Source: an uncultured Erysipelotrichaceae bacterium (lineage in GTDB: Bacteria; Bacillota_I; Bacilli_A; RFN20; CAG-826). From it: DNA of 13,084 nt. Shown in pieces: positions 5,768-12,875 of this stretch (position 1 is its first letter; each line of letters begins with the position of its first letter). Position numbers and translations under genes: made by a program. A model generated the notes under the pieces. The model searched no databases and was not told the origin of the DNA. It worked only from the letters and a program-made list of their open reading frames with translations. Location of the stretch: contig CAMYZF010000030.1 of the NCBI GenBank assembly GCA_947303755.1, positions 1 to 13,084 of the forward strand, read 5' to 3'.

Positions 5768-8265
5768 AACTTCATAGATCCTTTCAGTTCATGTTTTGAT
5801 TTAATTTTATGTTCATATAATCTGGAGAAAATAGTTTCAATTCCAACATAAAGTGGAATCGCTGCTCCAATAATTGCTAATAATAACCACCAGTTATTTC
5901 CGTTGATGGTGAAATAATCGATGTGGAAAAATCCTGTTCCATTTAGGTTTGGATACAATGAAAATCTATCGATAATGATTAGGACAGCCCCAATGATGGT
6001 TACAGCAATAAATGTCGCAACCCTGTAAATATCAAATGGCAAACAAATTCTAAACAAGATTAGATATCCACCTATGGTGAATGTGAGAACCGCCATTGTT
6101 CTTGCGGTGTTAAAGTCAATAAATTGATTGTGTCCTGCAATTGAGATTGTGAAGTATGTTGAGCAGGCTAAAACAAGTGTGATTGCGCCTGGCACAGACC
6201 TTGTTAAGATGTTCGCTAGGAAAGCAGCTTTGATTCGTTCGTTGTTTGGTTGAAGCGATAGGAACAACGCACCAATACCAATTGCAACTAATTCCCACAC
6301 ATACATATTGTTTGGCAAGAACGGATAAACTTCGTTGTAACTAGATATTGGAATTTTCATCGACCAAACAGTAATCAAAGAAAGCAAGGTAAATATTGCC
6401 GCAAACATAGTTTTAACTAAGAACAAAGAACAAGTTCTTTTTAAGTTATTAACAACTCTACGACCTTCAGCAACAACGTGTGGAAGAGTTGAAAAAGAAG
6501 AATCCATAGAAACTAAATGAGAAACGTTTTTCGCTGCATCAGAACCAGATGCCATAGCGATAGAACAGTCAGCAACTTTTAGTGCAAGAATGTCATTAAC
6601 ACCATCGCCAGTCATTGCGACTGTGTGATCTTGCTCTTTCAGCGATTCAATGATTGCTTGTTTTTGTTCTGGAGAAACTCGACCAAAGACAACATAGTCA
6701 TTCGCGATAGCTTTGACTTCATCGATGCTCATGCCTTCAAGTGAGATGAATTTTTCGGCTTCATTAACGCCCACTCTATTCGCGATTGCGCTAACAGATA
6801 TTGGGGAATCGCCGGAGATAATGCAAATTTTAACTCCATTATCTTGGAACCATTTGATGTTGGTAATTGCGTCGTCTCTAATGTGATCTTCAAGGACTAA
6901 AATACCAATAATTTTGACATCATTAATCTTCGTTTCTGGAGTAACTGCTTGTGGGTAAACGCCTACAACGAGAACACGCATGCCTCGTGATTCAATTTCT
7001 TCACAACGTTTATCAACTTCATAACTTCTATGTGGAACAAATTCTCTAGCGCCTAAAATAATGGATCTACCATCTTTAAGCATGACTGCCGAAATCTTTC
7101 TTTCGGAGTTAAATGGGAGAGATGAGAAGTATGGAATTTCTTCCTTATCTTGATATGCTTCGTGAATCGCATTTGCGGTAACGTTTGTATCGCCGGTTGC
7201 GACCACTAAGGTATGTAAGATTGATTTGAGTTCTTCAGCGTTTGAGTTGATAGCGATTAAGTCATTGACTCTCATTGAGCCATCAGTAATTGTTCCGGTT
7301 TTATCTAAACAAAGAACATCGGCTCTAGCCAAAGATTCAATACAATAAAGCTCTTGGACAAGCATGCCTCTATTAGCAAGTCTAACTGCACCTACAGCGA
7401 GAGTTAACGAAGTTAAAAGATACATTCCAGTAGGAATCATTGAAACTAATGAACCAGCAATCGTACCAACTTGTTGAGCGGTCTTGATTTGATCGTTAAT
7501 ATCAAGATGACCTTTAAAGACCGCGGTCAAAACTAATGCAATAGCGAAGAAGATAACAACACCACCGATAATTCTAAAGATAAAATTAAGGGTCTTAAGA
7601 ATATCAGATTTTGGTTTCTTAAATTCTTTTGCAGAAGATTGTAACTTTTCAGCATAGTTTGCCTTACCTAAACGTTCAACTCTATATTTAGCTTTTCCGG
7701 ATGTAACGTAAGATCCAGAAAGGATTTCGCTACCTAATAGTTTCTTAACTGAAGCGGATTCGCCTGTAAGAATTGATTCGTTTACTTCGACCATTCCAGA
7801 GACGATTGAGCCGTCTGCGGCAATTTGATCACCAAGAGTTAAGACAACGATATCAGAATAAACCAATTCGTTAGCAGGAATCTTAAATTCCCTTCCGTCT
7901 CTTAAAACGGTAACCATTGGATAAGAAGCGACTCTTAACTTATCAGTTAAACGACGGGCTTTGATATCTTGAATTAATCCAATAAGGATATTAATGATTA
8001 AAACACCCAAGAATGCAAAGCTAGTATATGGGACATGAGCGTAAATCATGAATCCTGCGATAACAAAAAGGAACAAGTTAAAGAAATTGAAAAGATTATC
8101 TCTAAAGATTTTCCAATAGGATTTGGAGACGTGCTTTAAAATTTTGTTGGTCAAACCAGTCGAAACACGGTCATTAACTTGAGCAGTTGTTAAGCCTTTA
8201 TCAAGATCCAAAGGAAAATGTTCTACATTTTCAATCTTCTTCTCAATCGCGGTATTTTGTTGCAT
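5764..8265 (-). CDS. P-type cation-transporting ATPase (HAD-IC family)
   Basis: An 833-residue P-type ATPase that pumps a cation across the membrane using ATP; the ion is not known. The domains run in the usual order: two N-terminal membrane segments (about 58-100), an actuator domain with TGES at 167-170, segments 3-4 (about 231-250 and 268-292), the phosphorylation motif DKTGT at 321-325 (Asp321), the nucleotide domain with FNSERK near 385-390, SGDSP at 484-488, the hinge TGDGVND at 552-558, then six C-terminal membrane segments. There is no N-terminal heavy-metal-binding domain and no CPC motif, so it is not a copper/zinc-type pump. In segment 4 the usual PEGL is PTGM (278-281), lacking the ion-binding Glu of calcium pumps; this resembles a poorly studied Firmicute branch. 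It is the first gene of the operon and has no strong ribosome site; its stop overlaps the psuG start. Confidence 0.9.
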   Translation of the reverse strand: MQQNTAIEKKIENVEHFPLDLDKGLTTAQVNDRVSTGLTNKILKHVSKSYWKIFRDNLFNFFNLFLFVIAGFMIYAHVPYTSFAFLGVLIINILIGLIQDIKARRLTDKLRVASYPMVTVLRDGREFKIPANELVYSDIVVLTLGDQIAADGSIVSGMVEVNESILTGESASVKKLLGSEILSGSYVTSGKAKYRVERLGKANYAEKLQSSAKEFKKPKSDILKTLNFIFRIIGGVVIFFAIALVLTAVFKGHLDINDQIKTAQQVGTIAGSLVSMIPTGMYLLTSLTLAVGAVRLANRGMLVQELYCIESLARADVLCLDKTGTITDGSMRVNDLIAINSNAEELKSILHTLVVATGDTNVTANAIHEAYQDKEEIPYFSSLPFNSERKISAVMLKDGRSIILGAREFVPHRSYEVDKRCEEIESRGMRVLVVGVYPQAVTPETKINDVKIIGILVLEDHIRDDAITNIKWFQDNGVKICIISGDSPISVSAIANRVGVNEAEKFISLEGMSIDEVKAIANDYVVFGRVSPEQKQAIIESLKEQDHTVAMTGDGVNDILALKVADCSIAMASGSDAAKNVSHLVSMDSSFSTLPHVVAEGRRVVNNLKRTCSLFLVKTMFAAIFTLLSLITVWSMKIPISSYNEVYPFLPNNMYVWELVAIGIGALFLSLQPNNERIKAAFLANILTRSVPGAITLVLACSTYFTISIAGHNQFIDFNTARTMAVLTFTIGGYLILFRICLPFDIYRVATFIAVTIIGAVLIIIDRFSLYPNLNGTGFFHIDYFTINGNNWWLLLAIIGAAIPLYVGIETIFSRLYEHKIKSKHELKGSMKL

Positions 8266-8299
8266 ATACTAAATTTCAAAAGTAAAACTTTTCATATAA

Positions 8300-8326
8300 A
8301 GTATATCAAATTTCATACAGTGTAAA
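8300..8326 (-). promoter_or_regulatory. Probable promoter of the ATPase-psuG-tetR-adh operon
   Basis: The minus strand reads TTTACA (8321-8326), a 15-base spacer, then TATACT (8300-8305) preceded by TG-A, which makes an extended -10. The predicted start near 8293 gives a leader of about 28 bases. The spacer is shorter than the ideal 17, but the TGn extension compensates. It sits just downstream of the tadA stop, so read-through from tadA is also possible. Confidence 0.5.
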
Positions 8327-8330
8327 ACTA

Positions 8331-8786
8331 TTATTTAGTTCTTTTACTTTTAAAGTAATTAGATATCAAAGAAGAGCACTCCTCTTTAAGGACTCCTCCA
8401 ACAATTTCAGGGTGATGATTAATATTTTTAGATGAGAATAATTCCAAAGAAGAATGAATCGCTCCACCTTTTGGATCATCTGCGCCATAAACAATTCTTC
8501 CTATACGACATTGAAGTAAAGTTCCAGCACACATCGAACATGGCTCGATAGTGACATAGATTGTCGCATCTTCAAGTCTCCAGGAATTAAGTTTCTTACA
8601 AGCTTTACGAATCGCATTCACTTCAGCGTGGCTTGTTGGGTCGTTACTTTTCTCTCTTAAATTGTGTCCTCGAGCAACGATTTTATCGTCTTTAACAATG
8701 ATCGCTCCAACAGGAACTTCGTCTAAAATAGCCGCTTTTTGCGCTTCTTTTAGAGCAATTCGCATATATTTCTCATCTAAATTCAT
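8331..8786 (-). CDS. tadA: tRNA-specific adenosine deaminase TadA
   Basis: A 151-residue zinc deaminase that converts A34 to inosine in the anticodon of tRNA-Arg(ACG), needed to read CGU/CGC/CGA codons. The zinc site is HAEVNAI (His ligand and catalytic Glu) plus PCSMCAG (two Cys ligands), followed by the family's YGADDPKGG. The start at 8786 gives MNLDEKYMRIALKEAQKA, which aligns closely with the N-terminus of Bacillus TadA. An upstream in-frame ATG at 8810 would add eight residues with no family match and lies inside the SRP RNA gene, so it is rejected. There is no clear ribosome site before 8786. The short gap after ffs suggests that tadA is expressed by read-through from ffs or from an unseen promoter. 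Confidence 0.93.
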   Translation of the reverse strand: MNLDEKYMRIALKEAQKAAILDEVPVGAIIVKDDKIVARGHNLREKSNDPTSHAEVNAIRKACKKLNSWRLEDATIYVTIEPCSMCAGTLLQCRIGRIVYGADDPKGGAIHSSLELFSSKNINHHPEIVGGVLKEECSSLISNYFKSKRTK

Positions 8787-8797
8787 AACGATAAATA

Positions 8798-8878
8798 AAC
8801 CATCGCACATAACCTAATTTACTTAAGGCTGCTATATTCCTATCCTGACCTGGTTCGTAGTAGATTATCGCGATGGCG
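8798..8878 (-). ncRNA. ffs: Small signal recognition particle RNA (4.5S-type)
   Basis: The RNA component of the signal recognition particle, which binds Ffh to target nascent membrane proteins. Read on the minus strand it contains CCAGGTCAGG, then ATA-GGAA-TAT (a GGAA tetraloop closed by three pairs), then AGCAGCC: the conserved domain IV with its symmetric loop, as in E. coli 4.5S RNA. Outer helices close around it: CCATCGC (8870-8876) pairs with GCGATGG (8800-8806), and ATAATCTA pairs with TAGGTTAT over eight continuous pairs including G-U. The total of about 80 bases means there is no Alu domain, unlike the roughly 270-base RNA of B. subtilis. Ends are set from the helix and promoter and are good to a few bases. 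Confidence 0.93.
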
Positions 8879-8883
8879 TAATC

Positions 8884-8892
8884 ATTATAACA
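8884..8892 (-). promoter_or_regulatory. Extended -10 promoter for ffs
   Basis: The minus strand reads TGTTATAAT: a perfect TATAAT with the TGn extension. The start would fall near 8877, exactly at the 5' side of the outer SRP RNA helix. No convincing -35 is seen; the upstream region is the T-rich tail of the serS terminator. Confidence 0.75.
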
Positions 8893-8901
8893 AAAACAAT
8901 T

Positions 8902-8926
8902 AAAAAAGCGACTAATTAATAGTCGC
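8902..8926 (-). terminator. Rho-independent terminator of serS
   Basis: GCGACTA and TAGTCGC (8908-8926) form a stem around a short AT loop, followed on the minus strand by six T (8902-8907). It lies about 20 bases after the serS stop and separates the gyrBA-serS unit from the ffs promoter. Confidence 0.88.
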
Positions 8927-8948
8927 CTTATTAATAATCATCTAGAAG

Positions 8949-10229
8949 TTATTTCTTAGGTTTGATGTATTCTAAGCCACCCATCCAAGGACGGAGAACT
9001 TCTGGGATCTTAACTGATCCATCAGCTTGTTGATATTGTTCAATGATCGCTGGGAAGACACGTGATGTCGCTAAACCGGAACCGTTTAATGTACGAACAT
9101 ATTTGGTTTTGCCAGTTGCTTTATCACGGTATCTAATCATACCTCTACGGGCTTGATAATCGTGAGCTGTACTAACTGAACTAACTTCTTTAAAGATACC
9201 AACGCTTGGAAGATAAACTTCGATATCGTAGGTTCTTGCCATTGAAGCGGAAATATCTTCAGCCGCTAATTTAGAAACACGGAAGGTTAAGCCTAATTTT
9301 TCCATTAAAGAGATAGCTTTTGAGACCAATTCTTCAAAGGCCGGACGATCACCTTCTTCGGTGGTGTATTGGAACATTTCAATTTTATTAAATTGATAGC
9401 CACGAATCATACCACGTTCTTCAGTACGATATGCGCCCGCTTCTTTACGGTAGCAAGGAGTATATGCAAAGTACTTCTTTGGAAGCTCATCTTCGCTTAG
9501 AATCTCATTTCTATGGAAGTTTACTAATGCCGTTTCAGCGGTTGGAAGAATGAACTTCTTTGGTTCAACATCTTTAAGTGAAAAGACATCATCAATAAAT
9601 TTCGGGAATTGTCCTGCCACAAATCCAGATTCATAGTTAAGGATGTGTGGAGGAAGCATGAATTGATAGCCATCTTTAAGATGCTCGGAAATAAAGAAGT
9701 TAAGAAGTGCCCATTCAAGTTGCGCGCCTAAGCCAGTGTAGACCCAGGTACCATGACCAGACATCTTTGCGCCTCTAGCGTAGTCGATCAAACCAAGTGT
9801 CTCACAAAGTTCAACATGGTTTTTCATTGGGAAATCAAACTTAACTGGTTTTCCGTATTCGTGAATAACTTTGTTGTTTTCTTTTCCACCTGCTAATAAG
9901 TCATCGTCTGGAAGATTTGGAAGAGGAAGTAAGAAGGCCTTAATCTCTTCTTCGATCTTTGCTAATTCAGCTTCGTCAGCAGCAGTTTTAGCGGCAATTT
10001 CTTTGACTTTTGCAAAGATAACGCTGACATCGCCACCACTTTTCTTAACAGCAGGAACGGAATCAGAAAGTTTGTTTCTTTCGCTTTTGGCGTTCTCAAC
10101 GCTAACGAGCAATTCTTTACGTCTTTCGCTAAGTTTAAGAAGTGGTTCAAAGTCAACTACGCAGCCTTTCTTAGCAAGCTTAGCAGCTATTTCTTTAGGA
10201 TTTTCGATGATTTGTTTAATATCGAGCAT
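8949..10229 (-). CDS. serS: Seryl-tRNA synthetase
   Basis: A 426-residue class II aminoacyl-tRNA synthetase that charges tRNA-Ser (and tRNA-Sec) with serine. Residues 1-105 form the N-terminal domain with the long antiparallel coiled coil (about 27-100) that grips the tRNA variable arm. The catalytic core shows TAETAL (230-235), motif 2 (YRKEAGAYRTEERGMIRGYQF, about 260-280), NKIEMF (281-286), a QARR stretch (359-362) and motif 3 (TLNGSGLATSRVF, 380-392). Several positions differ from common bacterial SerRS: the motif 2 loop is AYRTEER instead of SAGRDTR, and SSVSTAHDYQARR replaces the usual SSCSNCxDFQARR, suggesting a divergent subtype. An AGAGGA ribosome site lies about 8 bases before the ATG. 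It follows gyrA by 66 bases; that space is too short for a T-box leader. Confidence 0.96.
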   Translation of the reverse strand: MLDIKQIIENPKEIAAKLAKKGCVVDFEPLLKLSERRKELLVSVENAKSERNKLSDSVPAVKKSGGDVSVIFAKVKEIAAKTAADEAELAKIEEEIKAFLLPLPNLPDDDLLAGGKENNKVIHEYGKPVKFDFPMKNHVELCETLGLIDYARGAKMSGHGTWVYTGLGAQLEWALLNFFISEHLKDGYQFMLPPHILNYESGFVAGQFPKFIDDVFSLKDVEPKKFILPTAETALVNFHRNEILSEDELPKKYFAYTPCYRKEAGAYRTEERGMIRGYQFNKIEMFQYTTEEGDRPAFEELVSKAISLMEKLGLTFRVSKLAAEDISASMARTYDIEVYLPSVGIFKEVSSVSTAHDYQARRGMIRYRDKATGKTKYVRTLNGSGLATSRVFPAIIEQYQQADGSVKIPEVLRPWMGGLEYIKPKK

Positions 10230-10249
10230 AAATCAATCCTCTTTTCTTT

Positions 10250-10278
10250 AATATAACGCGCGCGTAAGATTATTTAAA
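10250..10278 (-). promoter_or_regulatory. Possible serS promoter
   Basis: On the minus strand, TTTAAA (10273-10278) is 17 bases from TATATT (10250-10255), about 20 bases before the serS ATG. Both hexamers are imperfect. The spacer contains an alternating CG tract, which is unusual. It may be chance in AT-rich DNA, with serS simply transcribed from gyrBA. Confidence 0.25.
10256..10265. repeat. Alternating CG palindrome
   Basis: ACGCGCGCGT, a 10-base perfect palindrome of alternating purine and pyrimidine, in the AT-rich gap between gyrA and serS. It overlaps the edge of the stem-loop above. Confidence 0.7.
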
Positions 10279-10286
10279 ATCTTCGC
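10262..10286 (-). other. Stem-loop between gyrA and serS
   Basis: GCGAAGATT can pair with AATCTT-A-CGC around a 6-base AT loop with one bulged base. It begins 9 bases after the gyrA stop. No T run follows, so it is not a typical intrinsic terminator. It could be a pause, processing or mRNA 3'-end element; alternatively it is incidental. Confidence 0.35.
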
Positions 10287-10295
10287 AAATCACGA

Positions 10296-12857
10296 TTATT
10301 CTTGTGGAGCTTCAGTTTCTACTTCAACCGCTTCTTCGCCTTCGACCTCATCTTCGTGAGGAACGACGGTAATGGATGAAACTCTTTGTTTTTCATCTTC
10401 TAAGCGGATGACTCTAACGCCTTGGGTGTTACGATCGGAAACTTTGACTTGTTCAAGTGGAATTCTAATAACGGTTCCGCCATTAGTGACCATCATTAGG
10501 TCTTCGTCACCATTGACTGCTCTCATTGCGACAAGTTTGCCATTTTTTGGAGTAGCGTTCAAAGTTGTAACACCTTTTGCACCACGTTTGGTTTGACGAT
10601 ATCTTTCGATTTCAGACATCTTTCCATAACCTTTGGAGGTGATGACTAAAATGTATTTTCCTTCTAAGGATGTTGTCATACCAATAACATAGTTATTGAA
10701 TTCGTCGCCTAAATCGATACCGATAACACCACTAGCGGTTCTACCAAGTGGTCTAGCATCGGTTTCAACGAATCTAACGAGTTTACCTTTGCTTGAAGCT
10801 AAGCAAATCTCGGTATTGCCTTCGGTTTGTTTAACATCTAACAAGGAGTCGCCTTCACGTAAAGTAATAGCGATCTTACCGTTTCTTCTAATTGATTCAT
10901 ATTCCTTAACGTTGGTACGTTTGATAATACCGTTTTTAGTAGCAAACACTAAGTAGTGATCATCTGCGTATTCAGAAATTGGAATAATCGAAACGATCTT
11001 TTCGCCTTTTTCAAGGTTGAGTAGGTTTTGAATTGGAATACCTTTGGAAATACGGCTTCCTTCTGGAATCATATATCCTCTTAAACGATATACGCGTCCA
11101 AATGAAGAGAAGAACATGACGTCGATATGGGTTTTGGTATGTAACATAATTGCGACATCGTCGTCTTCGTTAGTGGCCATTCCTCTAACACCTCTTCCAC
11201 CTCTATTTTGAGTGCGGAATGTGGAGGATTCCATTCTCTTAACATAGTTATTCTTGGTGAGAGTAATAACGATTTCTTTTTCTGGAATTAAAGCTTCGTC
11301 TTCGATAGTTGCGGCTTCATCAGAAATATCGGTCTTACGTTCATCAGAATATTTTTCTTTGATTTCAAGTAATTCTTGAACAACAACTTCGGTGACATTT
11401 TCTCTACTTTCGAGAATATGTTTGTATTTTGCGATATTTTCTTCGAGTTGTTTTCTTTCGTCTTCTAATTTGGAGGATTCAAGACCGGTTAATCTACGAA
11501 GGGTCATTGCTAAAATAGCAGCGGTTTGTTCTTCGGAGAATCCAAATTTAGACATAAGTGATTTAGATGCATCGTCTGGTGTATCAGCAGCTTTGATGGT
11601 TTCAACGATTTCATCGATGTTACCAATAGCCTTTAATAAACCGACAACGATGTGATCACGAGCTTCATCTTTAGCGAGTAAGAACTTTGTTCTTCTTTCA
11701 ACAACACCGACTTGGAAATCTAAGTAATTCTTGAGTAAGTCGGTAATTGGAAGAATTTTTGGTGCGCCATCAACAAGACAAAGCATAATGATACCCATAC
11801 TGGTTTGGAGTTGGGTCATCTTATAAAGTTGATTGAGGATAACTTCTGGAATTGAGTCGTGGCGGATATCGATAACGATACGAACTCCTCCTTTGGAGGA
11901 TTCATCACGAATATCGGTAATTCCTTCGATTGCTTTATCTCTCACTAAGTGAGCGATAGATTCAATCATGTTAGCTTTGTTAACTTGATATGGTATTTCG
12001 TGAACAATGATTTGTTTACGACCAGTTCTTTCGTTTTCTTTGATTTCGCATTTGGAACGAATAACGATTGAGCCTGTACCAGTTTCAAAGTAATCTTTGA
12101 TGCCGGTTCTACCTAAAATTGTTGCGCCTGTAGAGAAATCAGGACCAAAGAGATAATTTTGCATAATCTCAAGTGGGGTGATTTCTGGATTTCTTGCAAC
12201 TGCCACAACGGCGTCGATTGTTTCGCCTAAGTTGTGGGTTGGAATGTAAGTTGCCATACCAACAGCGATACCATTACTACCATTGACAAGTAAGTTAGGG
12301 AATCTAGCTGGTAAGACGGATGGTTCTTGTTCCGTACCATCGTAGTTATCAACCATATCAACTGTATTACAGTTGAGATCTCTAACCATTTCGGTAGCAA
12401 GTTTGGTCATTCTGGCTTCGGTATAACGCATAGCAGCTGGTTCGTCACCATCGACAGAACCGAAGTTACCATGACCATCAACGAGTGTGTAACGCATAGC
12501 CCATGGTTGAGCTAAACGAGCAAGGGTGCTATAAATCGCTTGATCGCCATGTGGGTGGAATTTACCCATGACGTCACCAACGATACGAGCGGATTTCTTA
12601 TAAGGAGTGCCTGGAACCATTCCAGAGATGTGCATACCATAGATAACTCTACGGTGAACTGGTTTACAACCATCACGAACATCTGGAATAGCACGAGCGA
12701 CGATGACTGACATCGCATAATCAAGGAAGGAATTCTTAACTTCGGTTGCAAGATCAGTATCTCTTAGACCTGGAACAATACCTTCTTCGATTTCTTCTAA
12801 TTTGGCTTCGTCTACTTCTTCTTCAACGACTTCTTTTTCTTTAATTTCGTCTGCCAT
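10296..12857 (-). CDS. gyrA: DNA gyrase subunit A
   Basis: An 853-residue GyrA, which with GyrB introduces negative supercoils into DNA by ATP-driven strand passage. The breakage-reunion domain starts near residue 35 (SFLDYAMSVIVARAIPDVRDG), has HPHGD at 101-105 and the catalytic tyrosine at Tyr145 (AAMRYTEARM). A long coiled-coil region covers about 380-505. The C-terminal beta-pinwheel carries a GyrA box QNRGGRG at 550-556 (consensus QRRGGKG), which separates GyrA from ParC. The quinolone-determining positions equivalent to E. coli Ser83 and Asp87 are Gln106 and Ser110. There is an acidic N-terminal extension (about 25 residues) and an acidic C-terminal tail. An AAAGGAG ribosome site (12867-12873) precedes the ATG. 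gyrB ends 18 bases upstream, so the two are one operon. Confidence 0.97.
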   Translation of the reverse strand: MADEIKEKEVVEEEVDEAKLEEIEEGIVPGLRDTDLATEVKNSFLDYAMSVIVARAIPDVRDGCKPVHRRVIYGMHISGMVPGTPYKKSARIVGDVMGKFHPHGDQAIYSTLARLAQPWAMRYTLVDGHGNFGSVDGDEPAAMRYTEARMTKLATEMVRDLNCNTVDMVDNYDGTEQEPSVLPARFPNLLVNGSNGIAVGMATYIPTHNLGETIDAVVAVARNPEITPLEIMQNYLFGPDFSTGATILGRTGIKDYFETGTGSIVIRSKCEIKENERTGRKQIIVHEIPYQVNKANMIESIAHLVRDKAIEGITDIRDESSKGGVRIVIDIRHDSIPEVILNQLYKMTQLQTSMGIIMLCLVDGAPKILPITDLLKNYLDFQVGVVERRTKFLLAKDEARDHIVVGLLKAIGNIDEIVETIKAADTPDDASKSLMSKFGFSEEQTAAILAMTLRRLTGLESSKLEDERKQLEENIAKYKHILESRENVTEVVVQELLEIKEKYSDERKTDISDEAATIEDEALIPEKEIVITLTKNNYVKRMESSTFRTQNRGGRGVRGMATNEDDDVAIMLHTKTHIDVMFFSSFGRVYRLRGYMIPEGSRISKGIPIQNLLNLEKGEKIVSIIPISEYADDHYLVFATKNGIIKRTNVKEYESIRRNGKIAITLREGDSLLDVKQTEGNTEICLASSKGKLVRFVETDARPLGRTASGVIGIDLGDEFNNYVIGMTTSLEGKYILVITSKGYGKMSEIERYRQTKRGAKGVTTLNATPKNGKLVAMRAVNGDEDLMMVTNGGTVIRIPLEQVKVSDRNTQGVRVIRLEDEKQRVSSITVVPHEDEVEGEEAVEVETEAPQE

Positions 12858-12875
12858 AATTATTCGCTCCTTTCA

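Noticed and set aside
8278..8292. Palindromic AAAAGT-AAA-ACTTTT between tadA and the ATPase gene, as a possible terminator
   Set aside because: The stem is almost all A:T, has no following T run, and lies downstream of the predicted operon promoter, so it is not a credible terminator.
9871..10251. A 126-codon open frame on the plus strand opposite serS
   Set aside because: It is fully antisense to the conserved SerRS coiled-coil region, is rich in Ser/Leu as expected from the complement of Lys/Glu codons, and has no ribosome site or family resemblance.
10230..10295. Possible T-box riboswitch upstream of serS
   Set aside because: The gap to gyrA is only 66 bases, far too short for a T-box leader, and no T-box sequence or antiterminator is visible.
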